Assembly (NCBI GenBank): GCA_019873735.1
Contig: JAIOAQ010000021.1
Coordinates: 1-53,172 of the forward strand
Length of the DNA stretch: 53,172 nucleotides
From: Chloroflexota bacterium
GTDB taxonomy: Bacteria; Chloroflexota; Anaerolineae; Anaerolineales; Villigracilaceae
Direction of reading: 5' to 3'
The number at the start of each line of letters is the position of its first letter. The stretch's first letter is position 1. Of this stretch, positions 28,049 to 37,476 are shown piece by piece. The position numbers were made by a program, and so were the translations under genes. The notes under the pieces are model-generated. The model ran no database searches. It was not told the DNA's origin and saw nothing but the letters and a program-made list of their open reading frames with translations.

Positions 28049-29467
28049 TTACATTCGGACAAATTGACGGATGAAAGCCTCGCCTTTTTTGGTGAGGTCT
28101 TTGCTGTCCTCCGGGGCAGTCGCGGATTGCATTTGCTCTATGGTTTTTTGCCGCAACACCGCCTGCGCCGAAGGCTGACCCTCTGCCTGCCACTTTTCCA
28201 TCGTCAGGCGTGGGAAGACCGCGCTGGTGTAATACCCTTGACGGAAATTCTTGCGGGTAGAAGGCATGCCCAGGAAACTGCCGCCCGGCCCGGCTTTGGC
28301 AATTTCATCTAGCACAGCCTGAGCCTCGTCCAACTGGAACCCTTCGGCAAAGCGCAGGCACTGTTCGATGACCTCGTGGACGTACACAAGCGTGCAAGGC
28401 GAAATAACTTTAGAAGTCAGCGTATCACCCACAAAAGGTGCCAGGCCGCCTTTGGTCAGCGCGGCGGTCAGGGTGTTCATCCAGTAGGTGTCTGCCGCAA
28501 TTAAATCAGCCCCCCAGCCTGTCCCGCTGCCAGAAGTTCCGCAGTGCGGCAGGCGGTAATATGCCATCATCTCGGCGCAGGCCAGGTTGAGCAGTATGCT
28601 CTGCGGATCGTAGAAATTGACCATCGTCCGCATATCGAAATAAACCGGCAGCATCCCCAGCAGAACCGGCGTTCCCGGCTTGATCATCTGGCTGACGGTC
28701 AGGCCGGCCAGCAATTCGGCCAACAGCAGCGACAGCGTCCCCGCCGGCGTGATGGGGGTGGTGGCGCCTGCCATGCTGTAACTTGAAAGGATGAACGGCA
28801 GCCCGCGCTGGATGGTTGTCCTCATCTTGTCCAGCGTATCGGCGTTCAGCACCAGCGGCGAAACAGGATTGAAATAGGGAATGACAAAGGGCCTTTCGGC
28901 CAAGCCGCCGCACAGTTGCTCAAACATATCCAGGGTGGGGGCAAAATTGGCGCCTTCTGAAATCAGCAGGACAAGCGGCTTGGTTGTGTTGGCCAGCATG
29001 TCCAGGCTGGCATACAGGTCTGCGACGGCCTCCGGCACGTCGCGCAGGATGCCTATCGTCGAGACGGCATCGTAAAGCGGCAGGCTGTTGGCCAACCGCG
29101 ACATTTCTTGCATGTGCGTCCGCGCAAAAGGTTCCAGGCTGTCATCTTGCGGACGCTGATAGTACAATGCTGTGACGCCTACGCCGAAGCGCAGGCGGTC
29201 GTTTCCAAGCGTGAAGAGGGGATTTCCCTGACGGTCGAAGATGTCCACGCCGGACGGCGCGCTGCGAATTGCCCACTCGACTGTCTCTGCCGGAAAGCGG
29301 ACGGTTCTTTCCTCGACCTGTGCCTGCCCGCTGCGCCGGAGCATGTCCACAGCCCAGGGGGAATCGACCCGCACCCCCGTCTCGGACAGAATCTGCAGCG
29401 CAAAGGCATGTACTTGCTGAATCTGCTCTTCGTTGAGAAGTGTTAAAGTAGGGCGTGTATTGTTCAT
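28049..29467 (-). CDS. MttB-family trimethylamine methyltransferase-like protein (non-pyrrolysine)
   Basis: A 472-residue COG5598 protein. It has a TIM-barrel pattern, with LSETGVRVDSPWAVDMLRRSG at the start, FGVGVTALYYQ, VPYFNPVSPLVLNADTLDKM and a late HCGTSGSGTGWGADLIAA loop. The family methylates a corrinoid protein from quaternary amines such as glycine betaine or proline betaine. There is no in-frame amber codon, so it is of the MtgB/MtpB type, not the pyrrolysine TMA enzyme. No corrinoid protein or activator gene is nearby. It begins 4 bases after the pyrG stop, so it is probably cotranscribed with pyrG. Confidence 0.85.
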   Translation of the reverse strand: MNNTRPTLTLLNEEQIQQVHAFALQILSETGVRVDSPWAVDMLRRSGQAQVEERTVRFPAETVEWAIRSAPSGVDIFDRQGNPLFTLGNDRLRFGVGVTALYYQRPQDDSLEPFARTHMQEMSRLANSLPLYDAVSTIGILRDVPEAVADLYASLDMLANTTKPLVLLISEGANFAPTLDMFEQLCGGLAERPFVIPYFNPVSPLVLNADTLDKMRTTIQRGLPFILSSYSMAGATTPITPAGTLSLLLAELLAGLTVSQMIKPGTPVLLGMLPVYFDMRTMVNFYDPQSILLNLACAEMMAYYRLPHCGTSGSGTGWGADLIAADTYWMNTLTAALTKGGLAPFVGDTLTSKVISPCTLVYVHEVIEQCLRFAEGFQLDEAQAVLDEIAKAGPGGSFLGMPSTRKNFRQGYYTSAVFPRLTMEKWQAEGQPSAQAVLRQKTIEQMQSATAPEDSKDLTKKGEAFIRQFVRM

Positions 29468-29471
29468 GGCT

Positions 29472-31091
29472 CTATTTATATCCTGCTTTTTCTTTTGCGG
29501 CCTTGATCAAGCCGATGAATAGCGGATGCGCGCGGTTGGGCCGCGAGAGAAATTCCGGATGAAACTGACTGCCAAGCATATAGGGATGATCGCCAATTTC
29601 GGCGATTTCCACCAGATTCCCGTCCGGCGAGAGCCCCGAAAAGACCATCCCCGCCTGTTCGAATTCCTCCCGATACTTGTTGTTGAACTCAAAACGGTGG
29701 CGATGTCGTTCGTTGACCTGATCAACCCCATAGGCCGCCGCCGCCTTTGTCCCCTTTTGGAGCACGCATGGGTACAGCCCGAGCCGCATCGTCCCTCCCA
29801 TATCGGTGACGGCGCGCTGGTCCAGCATCAGATCAATGACAGGGTAACTGCTGGCCCGGTCAAATTCAGACGAGTTGGCGTCCTCATGACCCAGAACATG
29901 GCGCGCAAACTCAATGCACATTACCTGCATCCCCAGACAAAGACCCAGGTAGGGGATTTTCTTCTCGCGCGCCAGGCGCGCCGCCAGGATTTTGCCCTCA
30001 ATGCCGCGCGAACCGAATCCGCCGGGGACCAGGATTCCATCCACCTCTTCCAGGATTTCCAGCCCTTTGCCTTTTTCCAGATCGGCAGAGTGAATCCAGG
30101 CGATTTCTGTTTCAACGCCATTGGCCAGGGCGGCGTGCTTGAGCGCCTCGCGCACCGACATGTAGGCATCCTGCAGTTCCACGTATTTTCCTACCAGGCC
30201 GATTTTAACTTTTGGCTTCGGTTTCTGCACTTCGGCCACCAGTTTTTCCCAGTCTTTCCAGTCGGGTTTTTGGGTGGGACGAAGCCCAAGTTTATCTACG
30301 ATGTAATCGGCTACACCGGCTTTTTCGAGCAGCAAAGGCACCTCGTAGAGCACCGGCGCGGTGACCATTGGGACCACTGCGTGTTTGTCCACATCGCAGA
30401 ACAACGCAATCTTTTCAACCAGATCGCCCGGTATCGGGTAATCGGAACGGGCAATGATCATATTTGGGGAAATACCGATGGAGCGCAGGGCTGCAACCGA
30501 GTGTTGTGTGGGCTTGGTCTTTAATTCGCCTGTGGCGCCAATGTAGGGCAGCCAGGTGACGTGGACAAAGAAGATATTCTCGCGTCCGATTTCGTTGCGC
30601 AACTGGCGCAGGGCCTCCAAAAAAGGCTGCGATTCAATGTCGCCAACGGTACCGCCGACTTCTACCAGCACGATCTCCGCGCCTGTGGACTTTGCAACTA
30701 ACCCGATACGGCGTTTGATTTCGTTGGTGACATGTGGAATGACCTGAATGGTGCCTCCCAGATAGTCACCGTGCCGCTCTTTCTGAATGACTTCGGCATA
30801 TACCTGTCCGCTGGTGAAATTGCTCACGCGCGTCAGGCGGATATCTATAAATCGTTCGTAGTGACCCAAATCCAGGTCGGTTTCGGCGCCATCGTCCAGA
30901 ACATAGACTTCGCCATGCTGGTACGGGCTCATCGTCCCGGGATCTACGTTGATGTAGGGGTCAAGTTTTTGGACTGCTACCCGGAAGCCGCGCTCCTTGA
31001 GCGTGCGTCCCAGCGCCGCGGCGGTCACACCTTTGCCGACCGAGGAGACGACGCCGCCGGTGAAGATGATGTATTTCGTGGAAGTGGACAT
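29472..31091 (-). CDS. pyrG: CTP synthase
   Basis: A 539-residue two-domain enzyme: UTP + ATP + glutamine to CTP. The synthetase domain begins TKYIIFTGGVVSSVGKGVTAAALGRTLK and has KLDPYINVDPGTMSPYQHGEVYVLDDGAETDLDLGHYERF-type motifs. The glutaminase domain (about 295-539) has LVPGGFGSRG, the nucleophile elbow LGLCLGMQ and a late FHPEF. It is the first gene of a pair with the MttB-like gene and lies downstream of the roadblock gene, separated from it by a terminator. Confidence 0.98.
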   Translation of the reverse strand: MSTSTKYIIFTGGVVSSVGKGVTAAALGRTLKERGFRVAVQKLDPYINVDPGTMSPYQHGEVYVLDDGAETDLDLGHYERFIDIRLTRVSNFTSGQVYAEVIQKERHGDYLGGTIQVIPHVTNEIKRRIGLVAKSTGAEIVLVEVGGTVGDIESQPFLEALRQLRNEIGRENIFFVHVTWLPYIGATGELKTKPTQHSVAALRSIGISPNMIIARSDYPIPGDLVEKIALFCDVDKHAVVPMVTAPVLYEVPLLLEKAGVADYIVDKLGLRPTQKPDWKDWEKLVAEVQKPKPKVKIGLVGKYVELQDAYMSVREALKHAALANGVETEIAWIHSADLEKGKGLEILEEVDGILVPGGFGSRGIEGKILAARLAREKKIPYLGLCLGMQVMCIEFARHVLGHEDANSSEFDRASSYPVIDLMLDQRAVTDMGGTMRLGLYPCVLQKGTKAAAAYGVDQVNERHRHRFEFNNKYREEFEQAGMVFSGLSPDGNLVEIAEIGDHPYMLGSQFHPEFLSRPNRAHPLFIGLIKAAKEKAGYK

Positions 31092-31155
31092 AGACTACCT
31101 CACAACGCAAGAAGGAAATGAAAAGCCGGCTCTGCCTCTTGAGCGTGCAAAGAAA

Positions 31156-31188
31156 GTGGGGAGGGCGCTTGGCTGGCGTCCTCCCCAC
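31156..31188 (-). terminator. Intrinsic terminator after the roadblock gene
   Basis: A 9-bp stem (GTGGGGAGG/CCTCCCCAC) with a 15-base loop, followed by TTTCTTT on the minus strand, 61 bases after the roadblock stop. Confidence 0.65.
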
Positions 31189-31248
31189 GAGGGCTTGACG
31201 ATTGTTGTGCGAACCCCTGGTTTTGGGTTGGTTTCTTCATTTGCCGGT

Positions 31249-31623
31249 TCACCCGACCAGTTTGACCAAATCTTCGGCGCTACGCCGCATTTCAAGGAAG
31301 ATGAGGCCGAGTTTGGCTTCCTGCCGCGCCAGGGCCGTCAGGACTGCCTCTTCTCCAACGGAGGTCAGCACAATGAAGCCGTTGTCTCCTTTGATGTAAA
31401 CCTGCTCCAGGCCGCCGCGCCCCAGTTCCCCGGCAATGCGTTCGCCCAGGCTGAGCATGGCCGCCGACATGGCCGAAACGCGGTCCTCCTCGACATCGGC
31501 CGGGAGAGACGAGGCCATAATCAGGCCGTCGACAGAAACAACGGCCGATGCTTCAATTTCGGGAGCAGCGGCCTGCATGGCGCGTAATCTATCCACCATT
31601 TGTTCACTGCGGGATTTGGACAT
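31249..31623 (-). CDS. Roadblock/LC7 domain protein
   Basis: A 124-residue single-domain protein. It has ASAVVSVDGLIMASSLPADVEEDRVSAMSAAMLSLGERIAGELGRG followed by VYIKGDNGFIVLTSVGEEAVLTALARQEAKLGLIFLEMRRSAEDL, the complete roadblock fold. Bacterial members (MglB and relatives) often regulate small Ras-like GTPases. No such GTPase is adjacent, so its partner is unknown. It lies between guaB and pyrG on the same strand. Confidence 0.9.
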   Translation of the reverse strand: MSKSRSEQMVDRLRAMQAAAPEIEASAVVSVDGLIMASSLPADVEEDRVSAMSAAMLSLGERIAGELGRGGLEQVYIKGDNGFIVLTSVGEEAVLTALARQEAKLGLIFLEMRRSAEDLVKLVG

Positions 31624-31709
31624 GGCGTGTTGACTCCTGAACGCGTTCTACTAACGCTATGAGTTTACCATGAAAATTTTAATTCGAGAATTGCGTGAAC
31701 GTTTCAACT

Positions 31710-33191
31710 TTACACATTGCCCACCTGGTAGTTAGGCGCTTCTTTCGTAATGATGACATCGTGCGGATGACTCTCAATCAGGCTGGCATTGGTGATTTTT
31801 ACCAGTTTGACCTTGGTTTGTAATTCGGCGATGTTTTTCACACCTGCATATCCCATGCCGGAGCGCAGCCCGCCGATAAGTTGGTAAACATAATCATGCA
31901 AACTGCCTTTGTAGGGAATGCGGCCTTCGATTCCCTCCGGGACGAGTTTGCCTGCTCCGCCCTGGGCTGTGGCGTAACGGTCGCGGCCATAGCCTTGCAT
32001 GGCTCCTAAGGAGCCCATGCCCCGGTATTCTTTGAAACGCCTGCCTTCGAATAGCACGACTTCGCCGGGTGATTCTTCCAACCCGGCCAGCAGGCTTCCC
32101 AGCATCACGGTATCGGCGCCGGCGGCAATGGCTTTGACAATGTCGCCTGAGTATTTGATGCCGCCGTCGGCGACGACCGGAATGCCGCGCGCATGTGCCG
32201 TTTTGGCGCAGACGTAAATGGCGCTGAGTTGCGGCATGCCGGCGCCGGAAATGACGCGCGTGGTGCAGATGGAACCGGCGCCCACGCCGACCTTGATAGC
32301 ATCCGCCCCGGCTTCGATTAAGGCCTCGGTGCCGGCTTCTGTGACCACATTGCCGGCCAACACCGGCAAGGTGGGCCATTTCTTTTTGAGCCGCCGAATA
32401 GCCTCCAAAACGCCTTTCGAATGGCCGTGCGCCGTATCTACGACCAGGATATCCACGCCGGCATCTATCAGTTTTCCTGCCCGCTCCTCCAGGTCTGCGC
32501 CGACGCCCACTGCCGCCCCGACCAGCAAACGGCCGCGCGCATCACGCACCAGATTCGGGTGTTCGCGCTCTTTCTGAATATCTTTGACGGTCAGCAAGCC
32601 TTTGAGCCGGCCGTTTTCGTCCACCAGCGGCAACTTTTCGATCCGGTGTTTGTGGAGCAGGGCAATGGCCTCGGCGCGGGAGATGTTCACCGGCGCGGTG
32701 ACCAGCGGCTGGGGCGTCATGAATTCGCTCACCGGCCTGACATAGTCGTGGGCCTCCACAAAGCGGATATCTCGGTTCGTCAGAATCCCAACCAGTTGCC
32801 CGCCGCGATCGACAATCGGCACGCCGCTGATTTTGTATTTCGACATGATTTCTTCTGCCTGCTGCAGGCTGGCATCTGGCGGCAGGGTGATCGGCGCGGC
32901 AATCATGCCCGACTGCGAGCGTTTAACCTTGTCCACCTCCTCGGCTTGCTGGTCGGGAGAAAGATTGCGGTGGATGATGCCGATGCCGCCTTCGCGCGCC
33001 AGCGCAATCGCCAGGCGCGCTTCGGTCACCGTGTCCATTGCCGCAGAAAGAATGGGGATATTGAGCCGAATATCGCGCGTCAACTGCGCCGATACATCCA
33101 CTTCGCCGGGCAAATGTTCGCTGTAGCCTGGCACCAGCAGGACATCGTCAAAAGTCAGCGCCTCAGATGCCTTGAACAATTCATCGTTCAT
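31710..33191 (-). CDS. guaB: Inosine-5'-monophosphate dehydrogenase
   Basis: A 493-residue IMPDH: IMP + NAD to XMP, the committed step to GTP. It has [14 protein letters not shown], two CBS domains (about 95-215, including [24 protein letters not shown]), the loop [20 protein letters not shown] with the catalytic Cys, and [28 protein letters not shown]. It leads a minus-strand series of nucleotide genes (guaB, roadblock, pyrG). The following 200-bp gap (33192-33391) holds a MITE-like element and the moeA promoter. Confidence 0.98.
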   Translation of the reverse strand: MNDELFKASEALTFDDVLLVPGYSEHLPGEVDVSAQLTRDIRLNIPILSAAMDTVTEARLAIALAREGGIGIIHRNLSPDQQAEEVDKVKRSQSGMIAAPITLPPDASLQQAEEIMSKYKISGVPIVDRGGQLVGILTNRDIRFVEAHDYVRPVSEFMTPQPLVTAPVNISRAEAIALLHKHRIEKLPLVDENGRLKGLLTVKDIQKEREHPNLVRDARGRLLVGAAVGVGADLEERAGKLIDAGVDILVVDTAHGHSKGVLEAIRRLKKKWPTLPVLAGNVVTEAGTEALIEAGADAIKVGVGAGSICTTRVISGAGMPQLSAIYVCAKTAHARGIPVVADGGIKYSGDIVKAIAAGADTVMLGSLLAGLEESPGEVVLFEGRRFKEYRGMGSLGAMQGYGRDRYATAQGGAGKLVPEGIEGRIPYKGSLHDYVYQLIGGLRSGMGYAGVKNIAELQTKVKLVKITNASLIESHPHDVIITKEAPNYQVGNV

Positions 33192-33244
33192 TGTACCGCC
33201 TTATGGGGAAGAGTTGTTTGGACAATTTTACTGCAAAAGCAGGG

Positions 33245-33335
33245 GCTTCGCCAGACCGGGGCTGGCAGGCGATGCTGGCGATTGTGAAGACGTCTTCTGC
33301 CTGGGACATAGCGCCAAAACCTGCGGGAGGATAGG
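33245..33335 (+). repeat. MITE-like element copy 2
   Basis: Roughly 90 bp, aligning with the element at 38189-38286 from GACCGGGGCTGGCA through GCGCCAAAACCTGCGGGAGG. The left terminal repeat is degraded. Confidence 0.75.
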
Positions 33336-33376
33336 ATGTTACGTTTGGATTTGAAATTGCTGAAGTAAAGAGCGGT

Positions 33377-33382
33377 TATAAT
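33377..33382 (+). promoter_or_regulatory. Leaderless-type -10 of the moeA gene
   Basis: A perfect TATAAT ends 9 bases before the ATG at 33392. There is no Shine-Dalgarno, so transcription would start at or within 2-3 bases of the start codon. Confidence 0.5.
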
Positions 33383-33391
33383 ACTCCCCGT

Positions 33392-35377
33392 ATGGAAACG
33401 GTTTATTTGCATGATATCCCCCTCCCCGAAGCCCGCGCCCGTCTGCGGCAGGCCCTGGAAGATGCGGGATTGTGGGGTGTGCTGGGCGTGGAGGAGATTC
33501 CCTTAAACGAAAATGCTGTCGGCCGCGTTTTGGCCGAGCCTGTATGGGCGCAAATCTCCTCGCCGCATTATCATGCTGCGGCCATGGACGGTTTTGCTGT
33601 GCGCGCGGTGGAGACGGCCGGCGCGCAGCCGACTGCGCCGCTTGTCCTTGCTGTTGGCACTCAGGCAAAATATGTGGATACCGGCGACCCGCTTCCCGAT
33701 GGTTTTGACGCCGTCATTCCCATCGAAAATGTCGAAGCGTTGGATTCGGCCGGCAGGCTTACGCCGGCCATTCGTCAACCGTCGTCCATCCGCATTCGCG
33801 CTGCCGTTGTGCCCTGGAGCCATGTCCGCCCGCTTGGAGAAGACATCGTTGCCACGCAATTGGTTCTGCCTGCCGGGCAAACCCTCCGTCCGGTGGACTT
33901 GGGCGCGATTGCAGCCTCCGGACATACGACCGTGCGGGTGAGCCGCCAGCCGCGGGTTGCGATCTTGCCGACCGGCACCGAACTTGTTCCGATTGGCTCC
34001 GACTTGAAGCGCGGCGACATCATCGAATACAACTCCCTTGTTCTGGCGGCTCAGGTCCGAACGATGGGCGGCTTGCCCAACCGTTACCCGATCACCCCTG
34101 ACGATTTTGATCTCATTTGCGGGCGTGTGCTGGAAGCGGCGCGCGAACACGACCTGATTTTGCTTAATGCCGGCTCATCGGCTGGCGCCGAAGATTTTTC
34201 GGCCCGGGTGGTGGAAAAACTCGGCACCCTGCTTGTGCATGGGGTGGCTGTCCGCCCGGGGCATCCGGTGATCATTGGAACGGTCCGGTGCGAACCGACC
34301 ACCGCGGGCAAGTCTCCGTCTGTGATTCCTATCATTGGCGTTCCCGGCTACCCGGTCTCGGCGGCGCTGACGATTGAGATCTTTGTTGAGCCGCTCCTGG
34401 CCCGCTGGCTGGGACGCCCTCCGGCCGAACCGCAGACGGTGACTGCGATTATGACGCGCAAACTGGTTTCGCCGGGCGGAGACGATGATTATGTGCGGGT
34501 GGTGGCCGGACGGGTTGGAGAACGTTTGCTGGCTGCGCCGCTTGCGCGCGGCGCGGGCGTCATCACCTCGCTGGTGCGGGCAGACGGTCTGGTTGTTGTG
34601 CCGCGTGGCGAGCAGGGAATAGAAGCCGGCAGCCAGGTCACCGTTCAACTCCTGCGCCCGGCCTCTGACCTGGAACACACCATTTTTGCGATTGGCTCAC
34701 ACGACATCACCCTCGACTTGATGGCGCAGTTTCTGGCAGAGCGTCGGCGCCGCCTGGCCTCAGCAAATGTCGGCTCGCAGGCCGGCCTGGTTGCCTTGAG
34801 ACGCGGCGAAGCCCATCTGGCCGGTTCCCATTTGCTGGACCCGCAGACGGGTGAATTCAACCTGGCCTACCTGCCCCAGTATCTGCCGAATGTGCCTGTC
34901 CGTGTGGTGGCGCTGGTCGGGCGCGAGCAGGGCCTGATTGTGCCGCGCGGCAATCCCAAGGGCATCCGCACGCTGGATGACCTGACCAGGCCTGACGTTC
35001 GCTATGTAAACCGCCAGCGCGGCGCGGGGACGCGCGTCTTGCTTGATTATCAACTGAACTTAAAGGGCATTTCCACATCGGCCATTCTCGGCTACAATCA
35101 GGAAGAGTACACGCACCTGGGTGTAGCCGCAGCGGTGGCCTCGGGCCGGGCAGATTGCGGCCTGGGCATCGCGGCCGCTGCTCAGGCATTGGATTTGGAC
35201 TTCCTGCCGCTTTTTAGCGAGCGTTACGACCTGATTATTCCCTTGGAGCACGTAGACGGCCCATTGCTGGCACCCCTCTTCGAGGTCCTGAATGATCCGG
35301 CTTTCCGCAAGGCGGTCGCGGCTTTGCCGGGATACGATGTCACCCCGATGGGCAAACTTATCGCGGAGGTGTTGTGA
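33392..35377 (+). CDS. moeA: MoeA molybdopterin molybdenumtransferase fused to a periplasmic-binding-protein-like domain
   Basis: 661 residues. The MoeA N-terminal and linker region (about 1-185) has YHAAAMDGFAVRA, DTGDPLPDGFDAVIPIENV. The MogA-like domain (about 190-335) has GDIIEYNSLVLAAQV, NAGSSAGAEDFSARV and GVAVRPGHPVIIG and VPGYPVSA. MoeA C-terminal domain lies at about 345-420. The last 230 residues (from TIFAIGSHDITLDLMAQFL) form a PBP-like domain (PF12727 type) with VNRQRGAGTRVLLDY. MoeA inserts molybdate into adenylylated molybdopterin; the extra domain may bind molybdate or a ligand. No other Mo-cofactor genes are nearby. The downstream response regulator start overlaps its stop. 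Confidence 0.93.
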   Translation: METVYLHDIPLPEARARLRQALEDAGLWGVLGVEEIPLNENAVGRVLAEPVWAQISSPHYHAAAMDGFAVRAVETAGAQPTAPLVLAVGTQAKYVDTGDPLPDGFDAVIPIENVEALDSAGRLTPAIRQPSSIRIRAAVVPWSHVRPLGEDIVATQLVLPAGQTLRPVDLGAIAASGHTTVRVSRQPRVAILPTGTELVPIGSDLKRGDIIEYNSLVLAAQVRTMGGLPNRYPITPDDFDLICGRVLEAAREHDLILLNAGSSAGAEDFSARVVEKLGTLLVHGVAVRPGHPVIIGTVRCEPTTAGKSPSVIPIIGVPGYPVSAALTIEIFVEPLLARWLGRPPAEPQTVTAIMTRKLVSPGGDDDYVRVVAGRVGERLLAAPLARGAGVITSLVRADGLVVVPRGEQGIEAGSQVTVQLLRPASDLEHTIFAIGSHDITLDLMAQFLAERRRRLASANVGSQAGLVALRRGEAHLAGSHLLDPQTGEFNLAYLPQYLPNVPVRVVALVGREQGLIVPRGNPKGIRTLDDLTRPDVRYVNRQRGAGTRVLLDYQLNLKGISTSAILGYNQEEYTHLGVAAAVASGRADCGLGIAAAAQALDLDFLPLFSERYDLIIPLEHVDGPLLAPLFEVLNDPAFRKAVAALPGYDVTPMGKLIAEVL

Positions 35378-35742
35378 TGTCTGGCGCATTAGTAATCGAC
35401 GATAACCGCAGTACAGCCGATGCCCTCTGCAGGATGTTGTCTGTCCTGGGCATAGAGGCCAGGCCGGCCTATGGTTCGCGTCCTGCGCTGACCGTGCTGG
35501 GAACGCAGACTCCGCACCTGATTTTGTTGGATATTAACATGCCCGGGGTGGACGGCCTGGAGATACTTGCCTATCTTAAGCGGGAACCGCGCCTGGCGAT
35601 TGTGCCGGTGGTGGTGGTGACTTCGGAGGATCAGCCTGAAGTTCGGCATCAGGTCATGGCCGGAGGCGCCAGCGGCATGTTGATCAAGCCGGTGACCCTG
35701 GATATGTTGGAGTCAACCCTGCAACAAATTGGCGTTTTGTGA
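35377..35742 (+). CDS. Single-domain response regulator (receiver only)
   Basis: A 121-residue CheY-like receiver. It has the acidic pair in LVIDDNRSTAD, phosphoacceptor Asp in LILLDINMPGVDGLEIL, VVTSE (Thr) and the Lys in MLIKPV. There is no output domain, so it acts through protein contacts. ATG 35377 shares one base with the moeA stop (TGATG) and has GGAGGT six bases upstream. Its kinase is unknown; a NarX-type kinase lies two genes downstream but has its own NarL-type partner. Confidence 0.9.
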   Translation: MSGALVIDDNRSTADALCRMLSVLGIEARPAYGSRPALTVLGTQTPHLILLDINMPGVDGLEILAYLKREPRLAIVPVVVVTSEDQPEVRHQVMAGGASGMLIKPVTLDMLESTLQQIGVL

Positions 35743-35759
35743 TTTTTGGAGGTAAAGCA

Positions 35760-36215
35760 ATGGCTATTTCTTCTGGCGTGCTCGCTCCCGACTTTAGCCT
35801 GCCCGATGAAAACGGGACTATACGCCGCTTATCCGATTTCAGGGGAAAAGTGGTTGTTTTGTATTTCTATCCAAAAGACGATACGCCCGGCTGCACAACC
35901 GAGGCCTGCAATTTCCGCGATGATTATTCGGCCTACGAAAAGGCCGGTGTTGTTCTCTTGGGGGTTAGTCCAGATTCGGTGGAATCGCACGCAAAATTTA
36001 AGCAGAAATATCAATTGCCCTTTCCGCTGCTGGCCGATACAGAGCACAAGGTTTGTGAACTGTATGGCGTTTGGGGGCCGAAGAAGTTTATGGGGCGGGA
36101 ATATGAGGGCGTCTTGCGCACTACGTTTTTGATAGGCCCGGACGGGGTTATAAAGAAGGTCTTTGAAAATGTCAAACCGGCGCAGCACAGCCGGGAAGTA
36201 TTGGAAGCGTTCTAA
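35760..36215 (+). CDS. bcp: Thioredoxin-dependent peroxiredoxin, Bcp/PrxQ type
   Basis: 151 residues. It has the thioredoxin-like fold with APDFSLPDENG, FYPKDDTPGCTTEACNFRDDY and RTTFLIGPDGVI. The peroxidatic Cys is in TPGC and the resolving Cys is five residues later (CTTEAC), the alpha2 PrxQ subtype. It reduces hydrogen peroxide and lipid hydroperoxides. GGAGGT is six bases before ATG. It begins 17 bases after the receiver gene, so the moeA-REC-bcp-kinase-regulator set may be one transcript. Confidence 0.95.
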   Translation: MAISSGVLAPDFSLPDENGTIRRLSDFRGKVVVLYFYPKDDTPGCTTEACNFRDDYSAYEKAGVVLLGVSPDSVESHAKFKQKYQLPFPLLADTEHKVCELYGVWGPKKFMGREYEGVLRTTFLIGPDGVIKKVFENVKPAQHSREVLEAF

Positions 36216-36249
36216 ACAAGCCGGTGCGTATGGGTAGATTGGGAGGGCG

Positions 36250-37476
36250 ATGGCCTTTGCCTGGATTCTTGGGATCATTTTTTTGGCTTTGGGCGTGACA
36301 GGCATAGTCTGGTCAAGGATGCGCTTGCAGCGGCAAAAGGCTGAGATGCTTTTTGCCTTGGAGGTCAACGGCCGTTTTTGCCGCCAGTTGTTGACCGCGC
36401 AGGATGCTCAGACGGTGATTCGCGCGGCGATGCAGGCGGCGGTTGATTTGTTGCAGACAAAGGGGGTCTCTTTTTTGCCTTTTGATGAGTGGCGCCTGTC
36501 TTTTCCGGCTTTGTATCAGGGAGATGTGCCTGCCGACCCAAAAGGCGATTGGAGCCGGCGTCTGACCGATCCATCTATCCGCCAGGCCTGCAAGATGTGT
36601 CAGAAGCGCACGGCCGGTGCAACCTGTGGCCTGTTGGTGGAAACGCAGGGACCGGTTGCCGCCTGGTGTATGCCTTTGCGCCAGGCCGGCCGCGAAATCG
36701 GCATGTTGAGTTTTTATCTTCCCCGCCAGCGCCTGTTTCGCGAAGAACAACACGCCTTTTTGAAAGAAATGGTTTCGATTGTGGATGTGGCACTCGAATC
36801 TGTTCAAAAGCAGCCGCGAAAAGAATCCGAAGAAGCAGGCCCGATCTACCAGGCCGTGCTGGATGAGCGCACCCGCCTGGCGCGCGAGATTCATGACGGT
36901 CTGGCACAGACCCTGGCTTTTCTGAAAATGGAAACTGCCCGTATGCAGAAGTCTCTTGAACAGGGACAAATCGAATCGCTCCGGCAAGGTTTGCAGGCTC
37001 ATTTCCGTACCCTGGCAGATGCCTACCTGGATGCGCGTCAGGCCATTGACGACTTGCGCCGTCAGCCAGACGCAGACCTGCTGCATTGGATGACAAACAT
37101 TGCGGCAGATTTTGAAACCCTGACCGGCATTTCGGTGGACGTGCGGCTGGAGCCCCCCGACCTGTCCTTCCCCCCGCAGGTCAGCACGCAATTGATGCGT
37201 ATTGTGCAGGAAGCCCTGACCAATGTGCGTAAGCATGCGCAGGCCGCGCATGTCTATCTGCACTTGACCCGCCTCGAAGCGGACATCTTGCTCGAAATTC
37301 AGGATGATGGACGCGGTTTTACCCCCTTGCTGGGCCTATCTGCCTCGCGCTATGGGCTGCGGGGGATGCGCGAACGCGCCGAGAGCATTGGCGCCGATTT
37401 TCAGGTCATCAGCCGCCTGGGAGGCGGGACAACCGTTCAGGTTCGCCTGCCGGCGCGCTTGCAGGAGGTTTCATGA
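36250..37476 (+). CDS. NarX/LiaS-type sensor histidine kinase with a Cys-bearing GAF-like domain
   Basis: 408 residues. One membrane helix (about 3-21), then a GAF-like sensor (about 40-185), then HisKA_3 with REIHDGLAQTL (His215 phosphoacceptor) and HATPase_c with Asn325, DDGRGF (352-357) and GLRGMRERA (369-377). The sensor contains Cys114, Cys117 and Cys126 (CKMC...C), which might bind a metal or Fe-S cluster, or sense redox state. The gene overlaps the response regulator by 4 bases (ATGA), a strong sign of a cognate pair. It lies 34 bases after the peroxiredoxin gene. Confidence 0.92.
   Translation: MAFAWILGIIFLALGVTGIVWSRMRLQRQKAEMLFALEVNGRFCRQLLTAQDAQTVIRAAMQAAVDLLQTKGVSFLPFDEWRLSFPALYQGDVPADPKGDWSRRLTDPSIRQACKMCQKRTAGATCGLLVETQGPVAAWCMPLRQAGREIGMLSFYLPRQRLFREEQHAFLKEMVSIVDVALESVQKQPRKESEEAGPIYQAVLDERTRLAREIHDGLAQTLAFLKMETARMQKSLEQGQIESLRQGLQAHFRTLADAYLDARQAIDDLRRQPDADLLHWMTNIAADFETLTGISVDVRLEPPDLSFPPQVSTQLMRIVQEALTNVRKHAQAAHVYLHLTRLEADILLEIQDDGRGFTPLLGLSASRYGLRGMRERAESIGADFQVISRLGGGTTVQVRLPARLQEVS

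Noticed and set aside
28049..29467. Possible pyrrolysine-containing trimethylamine methyltransferase
   Set aside because: The frame is complete without an internal amber codon, so it is a non-pyrrolysine member.
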